Below, in pieces: positions 51,558 through 62,029 of a stretch of DNA of 64,000 nucleotides. How positions within the stretch are numbered: the stretch's first letter is position 1; every line of letters starts with the position of its first letter. The notes beneath the pieces were generated by a model, which was not told where the DNA came from, did no database searches, and worked only from the letters and a program-made list of their open reading frames with translations. Origin of the DNA: Closterium sp. Naga37s-1 (Eukaryota; Streptophyta; Zygnematophyceae; Desmidiales; Closteriaceae); NCBI GenBank assembly GCA_947471745.1, contig CANJKZ010000768.1, positions 1 through 64,000 of the forward strand, given 5' to 3'. Position numbers and translations under genes: made by a program.

Positions 51558-52575
51558 CGCGAATCGTCTGTACGACGTCGTTCGGTCTGAGGTGCAACCT
51601 ACGACTGAGAACGCGTGGGGGAAGGTCCACAATGCTGGATGAATGTATTCGAGCGAAGGAGTAGTTGGATTCGAGTGAGGCAAAGGCCTGCACCGAGTTG
51701 CAGTCGCGTGAAGAATAAGCCTGCGGAAAGGTCAGTCGCGTGGCGGATGGGAAGCTTTGACGCTTCCTCGATTTGGCGCGTCACCTACGCTTCACCCAGC
51801 TCGTTTGGTCAGGGATCCTTCGTTGCCCTAACGCATCCCGCTTCCTGCATCGCAGCACAAAACACTGCCACGCGAAGGTCTAGAGTGCTATTGACTAGTA
51901 GTTACTAGAGACTGGGATGTCTGCTCTTACCACTTGGAGGAATAGAAGTAGGATTAGGTTAAAGTATAAGTAACCTGGTAACCTATTATTTCCTCGAAGA
52001 AAGCGATCGAAACCTTTTGCGCATTTGGCGACACTCGCAGCCCATTTCGAGCAAGCTTGGCTCGTCAGAATGTTGTACGCGCTGTGGGAGCGTTCGTAAT
52101 CAGTGTTTTCGATTGGTTGGAAGGTGCAATTGGGTGTAAACCGTGAAGCGTAAAATCTCGCACAAATCGTTATATTTTATGTTTTCTTTCATGACATCAG
52201 TTTCTTGTCACAGCGGCAATCCCTGTGGCACTTCACCTCCATTTTCCGCCATTCTCATGTTTGCCTTCCGTCATCCGAGCCCACTTGCCGGTGCAGGAAT
52301 TTTCAAGCCGTTTACGGCAGGAAGCGACCTCGGTTGTGTGGAATCCGCGGAGGCTCTGTCCCTTGCGAGGTTTCCGTCTCCCATTGCGTCCTTTGCGGGA
52401 ACATTCGGGTGATTTCATCCGTGTGGTCCGTTGTACTCTTCGTCGCTCGCCACGCCTCTCTCGCCACGTGTCGCTTCCTGCGTCTCCCGCGTGCCACCCA
52501 GGCCACTCTCGCTTGTTCGCATCGCATCCCAGCTCCGAATAACCGTGCTTATTGCAGAAGCATTGGATGCGTCTG
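51558..52575. other. Divergent intergenic region, no gene seen
   Basis: Lies between the uL18m start (-) and the DCC gene (+), so it probably holds both promoters. Frames on both strands overlap and none is recognisable. Confidence 0.5.
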
Positions 52576-52583
52576 TATATAAA
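52576..52583 (+). promoter_or_regulatory. TATA box candidate for DCC gene 1
   Basis: TATATAAA on the plus strand, about 270 nt before the first long in-frame ATG at 52,853. A two-codon upstream ATG frame lies near 52,779. Confidence 0.45.
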
Positions 52584-52816
52584 GACGTCTCAGAATATCA
52601 GACCGCGTTTCTGTATCGCGTGGCCCATCGCAAGGAGAGGTCGAATAGAACCAGTGACGACAATAGAGTCTTGTTTTTCAACCTTTTTGCTTCTTATCGT
52701 TTCAAAAAGCAGAAGATTAAGTTTGACGGCTGCATTCAGATTCAGATTCAGATCCAGAGCGAGATTCAAATTCACGCTCATGGTTTGACTTTGAAGACAC
52801 TGCTGGTTGGGAGTCA

Positions 52817-52890
52817 GCGCGGTCAACGCAGTCAACGAGGTCAACACCGTCAATGCGGTCAACGCGGACAACGTGGTCAATGCGGTCAGC
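52817..52890. repeat. 9-bp minisatellite GGTCAACGC
   Basis: About eight variants of a GGTCAACGC unit around the proposed DCC start codon, so part of the predicted N-terminus would be encoded by repeats. Confidence 0.85.
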
Positions 52891-53503
52891 CCAGTGCGTT
52901 TGGAGTAGGGTCCAGGCGTACCAGGGTCGATTTTTGCCGGACCGATTGTTGGGCGCGGAGATATGTGCTACCGCAACAGCAGCAGCGGCAAGTGGAGGGG
53001 GAAGAGGAGGAGTAGGAAGAGCAGCAGCAGCAGCAACGGATCCGGCATTCGTTGCAGCAGCAGGAACAACAGCCGGTCCTGCTGCTGCTGCTGCTGCTGG
53101 TGGTGTTCTAGAAAGGAGATTCGAAGAGCCTAGATTTGATCGCCTACTATGTACCAGTATCGTAACTGCTGCTCCTACTCCTGCACCGCAGCACCGATTC
53201 TGTCCATTGAATATCGTATCTACTACTACCGCGCTACAGCACAGATTCTGTTCATTGGAACATAGCTCGCATCATAACGATGATTTACGGCAGCATCCAC
53301 GTCACTGTCCACGTCAGCATGCGACGATCCATCATGCGCATCATCACAGTCAGCGAGCGGGTTTCCTCGACCACACGAATGGCGTGACACAGCAGCAGCG
53401 TCAACAGCACGACGATTACTCCCTGGCAGCAACATCAACCCTGACAGCAGCAGCTGCAGCCGCAGCCGCTGCGGCAGGAACAGCAGGACGAGAAGCAGGA
53501 AGC

Positions 53504-53539
<36 letters not shown>

Positions 53540-56500
53540 CGAGACCCAGACTGTGGGAGAACCCTAGATTCAACTCTAAATTCTCCTCATTCTCCTCCTC
53601 ACCACCCCCTTCCACCCTTACCATCACAATCACCATGGGAACCAGAGCGAGCACCACACCCAACGCCCCAGACCGTTATGGGAGCAGCAGCAGGCATGGG
53701 TGTTCCTGTGACCGCATTACAGTCCACCCAGAACCCTCCTCCTCACCACCCCTCTCCCTCACCACCACCAACGCCATCACCACGAGAACCACCACCAACG
53801 CCCCAGATTGCCATGGCAGCAGCAGGCATGGGCGCGCCTGTGACTGTGTTTCAGTCTACCCTGAACCGTCCTCTCCCCCCACCACCATCACCATCACCAC
53901 GGGAACCAGAACCAGCGCCAGCACCACCCACGCCCCAGATTGCCATGGCAGCAGCAGGCATGGGCGCACCTGTGACTGTGTTCGCTGCCAATTTCGGCAG
54001 CCTGAAGCCGCGCGTGCTTCTGATTGACGGGACCTGTTATGCCTCACATGCTGGTGAGTCAGAAAAATCGGGTGAGTAAAAGGGTAGGGACTCGAATGGG
54101 AGTGTGAAAGCTTCGCATGCTGCTAATTGAGAATGAAGGCACAAAACCGACTCGCTAACGGAGAATGAAGCACCTCCGTTTGCGCCCCGGCGAGAGGCAA
54201 ACGGAGGTGCTTCACGACCCGCCTCGTACTCCTGCGTGAGCGTCGGTATTGTGCCTTCATTCTCAACTGGAACTGTCATCGTGATTCTTAAGAAAAAAAA
54301 AAATGAAAACGGGAAAGAGAGTCGGTATTGTGCCTTCATTCTCAACTGGAACTGCCGTCGTGGTTCTGAAAAAAACCCCACCCCACCCCACCCCACCCAC
54401 TCCCACCTCCTTTTTCCCCTCCCACGGTGTTTCAACGTATAGCCAGGGCCGACAGGGATCAGAAGCTCTCCTTCTGCTGTGCGCAGTCAGAGAGTTATCC
54501 TTCTGACAATGGAATCCCGCTCCTTGCCCCCTTCTTTTCTATCTCTCCTCCCCCTCCCACAGTGGTCCAACGTATTGCCAGGGCGGACAGGGATCAGAAG
54601 CTAACCTTCTGCTGCGCGCAGTCAGAGGCAGCACACCCCTACCTCGCTGCCTTCGGCCTCACACCCTCCGACGTCCTCCTCGCTCCAGTCTACATCCAGG
54701 GGTTCAACGCCCCATTCTCTGGCACTTCAGGTAGGCTGCTTCTCCCTCTGGTCAACTCTCCCCACTTCTCACTGCCTCCGCTCTCACCCCCTCAGACGGC
54801 CTCCTCGCTCCAGTGTACATCCAGGGCTACAACGCCTCATATTCTGGCACTTCAGGTAGGCTGATTCCTTCCTCCTTTAATAGGCTTCCTTTCTCCCCTC
54901 AGTGCAAATTGGGGTTCCCAGATTCAGCTTGTTCACGCTCCAGTTGTCTCACCCCCTCGGACGTTTTCCTCTCGCCGGTCTACATCCAAGGCTACAACGC
55001 CTCACTATGTTAGGAAAGACGCGTCCTGCGTCCTGGACGAATGCGTCCAGACGCATGCGTCCAGACGCAGGACGCGTCACCTGGACCTGTAAGACGCACC
55101 AAAAGACGCAATCTCGGGCAGGGCAAAAAAAACCCCCGGGCAGGCAAAAAAAAGTGTATAGGGCTTGGCAGAGGGGGGGGGGGGGACATACCACACGTTT
55201 CAATGCAAATTTTTCCCCAACCTCAAAATTTTCCCCCAAAACTTTTTACTAAGGTGAGTCACGCGTCACACATGGCACAAGGTCTCACACACATGAAGTT
55301 TAATCCAAGCATTTACGACCATCGATACTACTAAAAAACTACCACTGCACTGCATCTAGTCAACCATCACATCACACATCCCCATTATCCTCCCTCTCCT
55401 TCTCCGCCTCTTCGCCCATTGCTTCCTGGTCCTTGTCCTCGTCGACGCACGGGTCGTCCTCGTCCACCTCCCTCTCCCCATCCTCCTCCAACTTCGTCCA
55501 TCGCTTCCTGGTCCTTGTCCGCGTCGAAATCGCGAATGTCGAAATCGCGGGATTTTTTTTTTTTATCGGGCTGCCCGAAAAAATATTCGCAGTGCGTCCT
55601 GCGTCTGGACGCGCGTCTTGCGTCCTAGCGTCCGGACGCTGCGTCCAGACGCAGGACGCAGCGTCCTAACTGCGTCTTTCCTAACATAGACGCCTCATTC
55701 TCAGGCACTTCTGGTGAGTCTCAATCTCCCACATCAGGTAGGCTTCCTTTCTCGTTCCGTTTTCCTCTCGCCAGTCTACATCCAGGGCTACAACGCCTCA
55801 TTCTCAGGCACCTCAGGTAGGCTACTTGCTCCCCCAGGTACGCTCTCTTCTCTTCTTTCTGCGTCTGCTGCACGCAGTCAGAGGCAGCACATCCCTACCT
55901 CGCTGCCCTCGGCCTCACCCCCTCGGACTTCCTCCTCTCTCTTGTCTACATCTCCTTTTCAAGAGGATGTAGAGGCTGTTTCCACATTAGGACTGGAGAG
56001 AAAACAGCCTCCTCTCTGACGTTCTAAGGTGGCTACAACTCCTTTTTCTCTGCCACCTTAGGTAGGCTGTATTTTCCCCCTGGTAAGATCTAGCGTGTCT
56101 CAACCCGCATTCTCCGCTCTCTCACTTTTCTCCTTCCCCTCCCCTCCTCTCCTTGTTCCCCCATCCCTTCAGCTCTGCTCCGAGTGGCCTGGGATCTGCC
56201 TCTCCCCTAACCCCTCCTCACCTCCCTCCTCACATTGGGGCGTCTTGTATTGACTTCCCCTCGCCGTTTTTCACCTTTCTCCTTCCTCCTCTCCTTGTTC
56301 CCCCATCCCTTCAGCGCTGCTCCGAGTGGCCTGGGATCTGCCTCTCCCCTACCCCCTCATCTGCTTCTTCCCCTTTTTCTTTCCCCCCCAATTACCTCCC
56401 CTCCCTTCCCCTGTGCTGCCAGCGCTGCTGCGAGTGGCCTGGGACCTGCCTCTCCCCTACCCCCTCCTCGCCCCCCTCCTCCTCATCCCCCAACCTCTCC

Positions 56501-56709
56501 TCAACACCCCCTTCCTCTTCGCCTGGCGCCGCCGCCACCGCTGGTTCGGGCAGGCGCCGAGGCTAATCCTCCCTCCTCCGGAGCTGATTGGTAGGTTCGT
56601 GGATCGTGAGGAGCTGGAGGATGAGGGGAGGAGAGATGAGGACAAGAGGCACCATGAGATGGCGGAGGGGCGGCATGGCTTGGACAGACCTCCAGGGTCA
56701 CTAGATTGA
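52853..56709 (+). CDS. DCC-family (DUF393) thiol-oxidoreductase-like protein, gene 1
   Basis: Three exons assembled by homology and phase. Exon 1 is 52,853-54,053 (donor GTGAGT, phase 1), exon 2 is 54,563-54,730 (acceptor CCCACAG, donor GTAGGC, phase 1) and exon 3 is 56,423-56,709 (acceptor GCTGCCAG, stop TGA). Exon 1 is mostly Ala/Gln/His/Pro low complexity, then SLKPRVLLIDGTCYASHAG. Exon 2 reads VVQRIARADRDQKLTFCCAQ and LTPSDVLLAPVYIQG. Exon 3 reads LLRVAWDLPLPYPLLAP, RRRHRWFGQ and LIGRFVDREE. This is the usual DCC order. The family DGxCxxC motif is DGTCYAS here, so the second Cys is Ser. A shorter start at ATG 53,945 (MAAAGMGAPVTVF) is possible. A plant member acts as a mitochondrial disulphide protein; location here is not predictable. 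Confidence 0.75.
53505..53540. repeat. (CAG)n coding microsatellite
   Basis: About a dozen CAG/GCA triplets inside DCC exon 1, read as an Ala run in the chosen frame. Confidence 0.9.
54429..54487 (+). repeat. Exon 2 echo of DCC gene 1 without acceptor
   Basis: A copy of the start of exon 2 up to the CAQSE codons. The base run before it is CCCACGG where the functional exon has CCCACAG, so the AG is lost and the copy should be skipped. Confidence 0.8.
54771..54855 (+). repeat. Exon 2 3'-half echo, copy 1
   Basis: A direct copy of the LTPSDVLLAPVYIQG to SGTS segment with a CTCAG acceptor-like start and an intact GTAGG donor. It could in principle be an extra exon. Confidence 0.8.
54944..55713 (+). 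repeat. Exon 2 3'-half echo, copy 2, split by a MITE
   Basis: The echo lies at 54,944-55,004 and resumes at 55,690-55,713 with a GTGAGT donor. The hAT-like MITE at 55,005-55,689 and its 8-bp target duplication interrupt it. Confidence 0.85.
55005..55689. mobile_element. hAT-like MITE, 685 bp, 8-bp target duplication
   Basis: Perfect 18-bp terminal inverted repeats, CTATGTTAGGAAAGACGC and its complement, flanked by the 8-bp duplication ACGCCTCA at 54,997-55,004 and 55,690-55,697. Both subterminal regions are packed with GCGTCC/GGACGC motifs (55,020-55,078 and 55,590-55,670), as hAT transposase-binding regions often are. There is no transposase frame. Family assignment rests on the 8-bp duplication. 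Confidence 0.88.
55757..56068 (+). repeat. Exon 2 echoes, copies 3 to 5
   Basis: Three more partial copies: 55,757-55,815 (3' half, ends at a GTAGG donor), 55,867-55,955 (middle part, CAQSEAAHPY region, frame shifted) and about 56,022-56,057 (a degenerate end with a TTAG|GTAGG donor). Confidence 0.7.
56172..56370 (+). repeat. Exon 3 5'-half echoes
   Basis: Two direct copies of the start of exon 3 (from about 56,173 and 56,315), each with a CCTTCAG acceptor and the LLRVAWDLPLPY segment, fading into CT-rich intron. Only the third occurrence (56,423) continues as full exon 3. Confidence 0.8.
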
Positions 56710-56894
56710 TAAGGTTTGGGCTAAAGGTGCTCTTGGCTCAGGTGGAGGAGGGACAACAGCATGGCTTGGACAGACCTCCGGCTTCTCTTGATGGATAAGT
56801 TGTAATTGGAAAGGCCCTCCTTGTTCTGGTGGTGATGTGGATCCTTTGTTGATGGGAGTTTAGCTTTTGAGAATCCGGTTGTTAGTACTTCTGG

Positions 56895-57056
56895 TTCAGG
56901 CCCCCGGAGTGATATTTCCCACCCCTCGGACCTCATCGGCAGGTTTGTGTGTCGTGAGGAGTTGGGAGATGAGGGGAGGAGGGATGGGGATAGGCGGCAC
57001 CATGAGATTGCAGAGGCGCGGTATTGTTGGGACAGACCTCTGGGGTCCCTGGACTG
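56895..57056 (+). repeat. Exon 3 3'-half echo
   Basis: A direct copy of the end of exon 3 (the LIGRFVDREELEDE to GSLD-stop region), downstream of the gene's stop, about 80 percent similar by eye. It keeps an open frame of similar type but has no acceptor. Confidence 0.8.
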
Positions 57057-57672
57057 ATGCGGTTGATGATTCATGCTTCAACGGTAGTGTCACGTGGTGC
57101 TGGTTCTTTGTAGTGCAGTGGTGGTTTTTGTCGTGCTGGAATAGCGGTACGGTACCTGTGTGTTTGTCGGTACAAGTGGCTTGGGCAAAGCAGACCTCAC
57201 TGGTGCGGACTCGCCTTGAACAATCTTGTATTCTCGTGCTGGGGTGGAGAGTCCTCTTACCAGTGCCATGAAATAAACACTCTCCAGAGTCTCGAAGGGA
57301 GCTTCTACCGTAATTCGAGCATGTGCATCAATTATTTACCATGTATATTGCTGAAGGAAACTGGAAATGCTAGTAGTACCGTACCAGAGCCTCTCAAAAC
57401 CTTCAGAATAAAAAGGTTGAGCATTATGAGATCTATTTACGGTACCGTATCAGGCAGAACCTCCAGCTAGCAGTTAATCTAGATAAGGAGTTTGCTGAGC
57501 TGACACAATAGGGGAGGGAGCAAGCAGACACAAGCGTTGCTATCTTCAAAACTATCAGGCAGCATAGCTCATGATAGAAGCAGGGACGGCGTGACGTGAG
57601 GGATGAACAGTTTGATAGGTCCAACTGCCGCAGACTTGAGAACACCCCCATCTCATTCGAAAGTGAAGATTG
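57057..57672. other. Intergenic, no gene seen
   Basis: Between DCC gene 1 and the F-box gene, whose 3' ends converge here. Only short unrelated frames are present. Confidence 0.5.
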
Positions 57673-59742
57673 TCATAGCCACAGGAGCTGTGTAAAAGGT
57701 TTACGGAAGGAATCGATGTTCAGCTGCCGTAGTTCCTGCAAAGCTAGTGTATCACATTTCAGCAGCTTCTTCACACCGTGAGCAGTCTCAACTGTCAACG
57801 TGCGGAGGCAAGCAAGACTGGTCAATGCGGAAAGAGAATTCTCTGAATCTTCCCTCCACGACATCTCCAAATGCTCCAGACCTGAGAGATTGGCAGTAAG
57901 CACCGGGAGATCTGCAGCATCAACAAAGCCCAAGCGCAAATCCCTGAGCTCTGAGAGCAGTGACATGTCAGGCAGAGGCACAACCAGCTGGCTGTTTTGG
58001 TAAAATAGCACCTGGAGGCTGCTTGGCAGAGCCAAAAGGGTTTCGTTCAGCTTCTCACATCTTGTAATCTCCAACTGCTTCAGCCTGGTCAGGCTGTCCA
58101 ACCTCCTGGGAATAGAAAAAAGATTTGGACAGTATTCAACCCTTAGCACTCGAAGTCTAACCAGAGCTGTCACGGATTCTGGAAGCTTCTTGATTTCTGA
58201 GCAGCTCTGAAGATAGAGCTCTTGCAGGTTTGTCATCCCCCCCATGTCCTCTGGAAGCTCGCCAATACTGCAGTCATCCAGTTCCAGTGCGGTTAATGAA
58301 ACGAGCTGCGAGAAAGAGAGCGGCAGCTGCTCCTCTAAGTTTCTCCGAAGATGAAAGGTTTGAAGATTGGTCAGCTTTCCCAAGTCTTCTGGAAGGCCCA
58401 GGCCCGGGGACCATGCAAGCTGCAGAGTCTGGAGTCCTGTGAGGCAACCAAACCCTGGGGGTAACTCAACCATCGCCTCACATCCGAGCAGAAAAAAAGT
58501 CTCCAGAGATGAGAGTTTGGTGAAGGAAGCAGGGAGGTAGGAAAGAGGCAGCATGTGCAGCACCAACGTCTTCAAAGCCGAAAGATTTCCAAAATTCCTG
58601 GGCAAAGTATAGGTCCTGCAATTGGAAATTGTCAGCTTCTCCAGGCAGGAGAGAGAGGTGAATTCGTCCGTCAGATCGGTCAAGTAGCTGCAGTTCCAGA
58701 TGCTGAGCTCTTGGAGGCAAGGCATCACGTCCCCTATACTGTCTGGAAGCCTGTCTTGATCGTAGGAGTTTGTAAGCTGCAGCCGTTTCAGGAACCTGTA
58801 TGGAAATTTGAGAGGGAAAAAGACGCTGAACTGTGCATAGCACAGGCCGAATTTCAGTGAGTTGAGGGCAGGTAGTTGTGCGAGAGAGAAGGTAGGAGTT
58901 TCAGTAACCAGGCGAATCTCACTCGGCAAGAAAAGGCTGGTGAGGTTGGTGAGATGTAGAAGGTTGGAAAGCTGGTTGTAATAAAGGTGGGTGGTTTCTA
59001 TGGAGAGTGCAGTGAGAGAAACAAGGGATTTGCATTTTGAGGCCTTCAGGATAAAAGCATTGGACAAGCCAAGGACGCGCAAATTCTGAAGCTGAAAGAA
59101 AGAAGCTGGTGGTTTCACATTCTTCTCAAGACAATACAGCGACAGCTGCTCCAGATCCGGGCAGCGACGAAAGAAATTATCCAAGCCAGGTTTGGTTATC
59201 AGGCTAAGCTTCCTCCCACCCTCGTCGGCTGCTGCTGTCAGAATCAACTTCCCCGCGTGGAACGCTCTCAGCTTAGGGCGCGCAGCGGCGAGGTTAGAAA
59301 GAAAGGCGTTGTCCAGAAGTTCAACGCTGCTATCAGATAGGTGCAGATGGGTCAGATGCGGTAAACAGGCAACCACGTTAAGTACATCCTGGTGTGAAAC
59401 GACCCGGTCTTTTTTCACGAGGAGAGTCGACACGTGCTGCTTAGTGATTCTTCGCCAGCGACGGCAGATGGACGCGAGGAGGAGAGTGTACGCGGCGTCT
59501 GCGGAGGCAGGAGGGCTCGGCATGGGATTTTCATTTAGGCCGTAGGAAAGCTCTTCAGGCGTAGTGCTTCCGTCGATGTACTCAGGGCGAGACGAAACGA
59601 GGACGTTCCACAGATCATCGCTCTCGGATCTGCAGGAGGTTGGCTGTTCCGGAGGCCAAAAAATCCTAACGAGAACATCGTCAGGGAGATCGTCAAAGTG
59701 AGTAGTTCCAGACTCCATATGAGCCATGTCCGTTTGAGCCAT
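57673..59742 (-). CDS. F-box/leucine-rich-repeat protein, intronless
   Basis: A single open frame of 689 residues from ATG 59,742; an in-frame GTG two codons upstream is not used. Residues 15-30 read HFDDLPDDVLVRIF, the first half of an F-box. The second half (LLLASICRRWRRITK) comes only about 55 residues later, so the F-box is split by an acidic insert. The remainder is a long series of leucine-rich repeats of the L-x-x-L-x-x-L-x-L-x-x-C/N-x-x-L-x-x-LP type, such as LPDSIGDVMPCLQELSIWNC and LPEDMGGMTNLQELYLQSC. Known proteins of this layout are substrate receptors of SCF ubiquitin ligases, binding Skp1 through the F-box. The substrate is not predictable. The repeat style also resembles intracellular plant LRR proteins, but no NB-ARC or kinase domain is present. 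Confidence 0.85.
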   Translation of the reverse strand: MAQTDMAHMESGTTHFDDLPDDVLVRIFWPPEQPTSCRSESDDLWNVLVSSRPEYIDGSTTPEELSYGLNENPMPSPPASADAAYTLLLASICRRWRRITKQHVSTLLVKKDRVVSHQDVLNVVACLPHLTHLHLSDSSVELLDNAFLSNLAAARPKLRAFHAGKLILTAAADEGGRKLSLITKPGLDNFFRRCPDLEQLSLYCLEKNVKPPASFFQLQNLRVLGLSNAFILKASKCKSLVSLTALSIETTHLYYNQLSNLLHLTNLTSLFLPSEIRLVTETPTFSLAQLPALNSLKFGLCYAQFSVFFPLKFPYRFLKRLQLTNSYDQDRLPDSIGDVMPCLQELSIWNCSYLTDLTDEFTSLSCLEKLTISNCRTYTLPRNFGNLSALKTLVLHMLPLSYLPASFTKLSSLETFFLLGCEAMVELPPGFGCLTGLQTLQLAWSPGLGLPEDLGKLTNLQTFHLRRNLEEQLPLSFSQLVSLTALELDDCSIGELPEDMGGMTNLQELYLQSCSEIKKLPESVTALVRLRVLRVEYCPNLFSIPRRLDSLTRLKQLEITRCEKLNETLLALPSSLQVLFYQNSQLVVPLPDMSLLSELRDLRLGFVDAADLPVLTANLSGLEHLEMSWREDSENSLSALTSLACLRTLTVETAHGVKKLLKCDTLALQELRQLNIDSFRKPFTQLLWL

Positions 59743-61015
59743 GCGCACTATTTAGGTGCCTCAAGAAACGAACTGGAAGCGACTCAGGAGGAGGTAAACA
59801 ACACTACAGCCAAAGATGAACCGCAGTTTCACGAGGTATCATGCGAATGGTGTAGGCTCGATCGGCAAGGTCGATTATTACTTCTGTCCATCCTACCCAC
59901 TACTGCGCATTAGCTTACTTTCCTACTCTCTGTCAGCTCCAGAGTCGACCGCTGCTGCGCCGACAGGAAACCGCAGCTCGAGGAGAGTCACATTTCGCTG
60001 CAATTCTCGCTGCGACTCTCGCTGCGACTCTCGCTGCGACTCTCGCTGCGACTCTCGCTGCGACTCTCGCTGTATTCTCGCTGGGATTTTCGCTGTGGAA
60101 TTGAACTCCTCACATGGAGCAGCACACACCCGTGCCTTTCTGTGGCTGCTGCAGGTGTGCATGCTCACTCAATGAGCAGTGAGCATGCGCTGGACCCCGT
60201 AGCCAGTTGTGCTCACTCACTCGCCATGCGCTCCAGCTTGCAATATGTTCCGTCCCCGAGGCTCCTGAAAGCCAGCTTGATGCTCTCACTCAGCTGACAC
60301 TGCGCTTCGGGACAACGGCTACTTCGGGTTTCGCGGGAGCAGCTCGGAGCTTCCGCGAATCATGACCTTCACACGTGGCTTGTTCACAGCGCAGCTCGTG
60401 GTGTGAGCGTTTGAGCTTTTAGTGAGCTACATGGCATGGTCGTACGTACGGTCAATTACTGAAGCGGTTTACGACCCAACTAAATAACCTAGAATCCTGG
60501 CTGATTGAGTGGAGTCGAGTCAGTCGAGTCGAGACTATTCGAGTTCCTCTCAGACCTCAACACCAACTTTTCGGGGGCTGCACCTCCTGCTTCCCAGAGA
60601 AAGTCGTATTTATCGGTTCGAAAACATTTCAGCGCATTTGAGTACGGTAGATCACGGCAACAGGTTTGTATTGCTTTAGAACATTGTGCACCAGATCGCC
60701 TTGGACGCAGCAGACATTTGGGGTGGGGGGAGGAGGAGGTTTCCATTCATTTCATCTCTCTGAATCGCAGTTCAAATCGGTTAGGCGCAGTTCTGTTAGA
60801 AGATAAGGGAAGTCTCGTGGGTGCACTACGGTGGTCATTCTGCGTCTTGGCTTTCATTTCAACCCTCGAGATTGCTCCTCATGAATCGCACTCCTGTCAG
60901 CAGTAGATTCCTCGAGAACAACACTTTTTTCGCGAACGCACTTTCCCTGCCCTGTTCCGCCGAGCGTACTTCGCGACCAGGCCTTCCGCCAGGCTCGGCA
61001 AACTTCGGCCACTAA
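59743..61015. other. F-box upstream region, no certain gene
   Basis: Contains a 12-bp tandem repeat and two unassigned plus frames: 119 residues at 59,816-60,175, a repeat shadow, and 133 residues at 60,505-60,906, without recognisable similarity. Confidence 0.45.
59998..60075. repeat. 12-bp minisatellite GCTGCGACTCTC
   Basis: About six nearly perfect head-to-tail copies of a 12-bp unit, about 270 bp upstream of the F-box start. Confidence 0.92.
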
Positions 61016-61439
61016 GGGCGTGTAAAATTGTGCCCAAACTCTATGGTCGACCATTTGGGCGTTTCTGGCGAGTGCGAAATGTGTAACACTCAAACGAACC
61101 CCGCCACAAAATTCGTCAGCATTTGGGGCACCCACCCCAAACCACCCCCTTAATAAAAAAGGAAAAAAAATGATTCCCTCTACTGCATTCGAAAGGGGTG
61201 TGGAATAGGGGATCTGAAGCCTAGACTAGAGTGTTTACCAAAGCAGTGGGTTTAGGTAAACGGAAAAATATCTCCCCGCTGAGCATAAAGCGGTGCGTAA
61301 ATTTCTGCTCAGAAATTACCAGTGAAAATCGGTCATATCGGGGTGACTACTTCAATCGGCGTAACCCTAATTCCTCGCAATCGCCAGAAACGCCCAAATC
61401 ATCGACCATAGCGTTTGGTCGTTGCAGTTTTACACGCCC
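61016..61439. mobile_element. PIF/Harbinger-like MITE, 424 bp, TAA target duplication
   Basis: The termini GGGCGTGTAAAA and TTTTACACGCCC are inverted. The inverted similarity extends about 65 bp inward (CTATGGTCGA, TTTGGGCGTTTCTGGCGA). It is flanked by TAA on both sides (61,013-61,015 and 61,440-61,442), the 3-bp T-W-A target typical of the PIF/Harbinger group. No coding capacity. Confidence 0.82.
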
Positions 61440-61779
61440 TAAACCCTTCGTGCCCCCCTCTATCTGTCCTCCCATCTGTTGTGGGAAAATTCCGACCGAA
61501 AAAATCAAGTCTAGTTTCTTATTGTCACGACGATGTTCCATACGTCCGAATTTGGAACACATTCCGTCGCATTTTTCGCATACTAACGTAGGTATTAGGA
61601 GAGTAGCAATGCGATGGCTCACAGTTTCATACCAGCATCTTGCATAGGAGCCTCCTGTAGCAACATCTTCGCAGATTACAGATTACAGAGTACAGTTACC
61701 CGCCACAGTCAACACATCGAACAGCCTTTGACGATTCTGTACAGATACCTGATGGAACCTTTAAATAGTACTTTTTGTT

Positions 61780-61965
61780 ATGAATTCGCCGCAGCAATCA
61801 CTCAAGCCCTCCGCCACCGCCCTCCCCGCGTCCCCTGCGCAAGCCCCCCAGCACGACATGGCGGAGTCTCCGCGCACCCTCCCCCCTCAACCAGTAGCGG
61901 ACACCCCGCCCAATCATCCTGCGCCATTAGAACCCTTCCGCCCAACATTTGCTGAGGATAGATAG
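61780..61965 (+). CDS. Uncertain Pro/Ala-rich small ORF
   Basis: A 61-residue frame beginning MNSPQQSLKPSATALPAS, shortly after a TTTAAATA stretch at about 61,760. It may be the 5' exon of DCC gene 2, but no donor that would connect it is evident. Not recognised. Confidence 0.2.
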   Translation: MNSPQQSLKPSATALPASPAQAPQHDMAESPRTLPPQPVADTPPNHPAPLEPFRPTFAEDR

Positions 61966-62029
61966 CGACAAGAGACTAGCAGGGGTGCATGAACCACCAC
62001 CAGCGCCAGCACCACACCACCCATGGCAG

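Noticed and set aside
59816..60175. 119-residue frame with CDSR repeats
   Set aside because: The repeats come from the 12-bp minisatellite; no start context, domain or introns support a gene.
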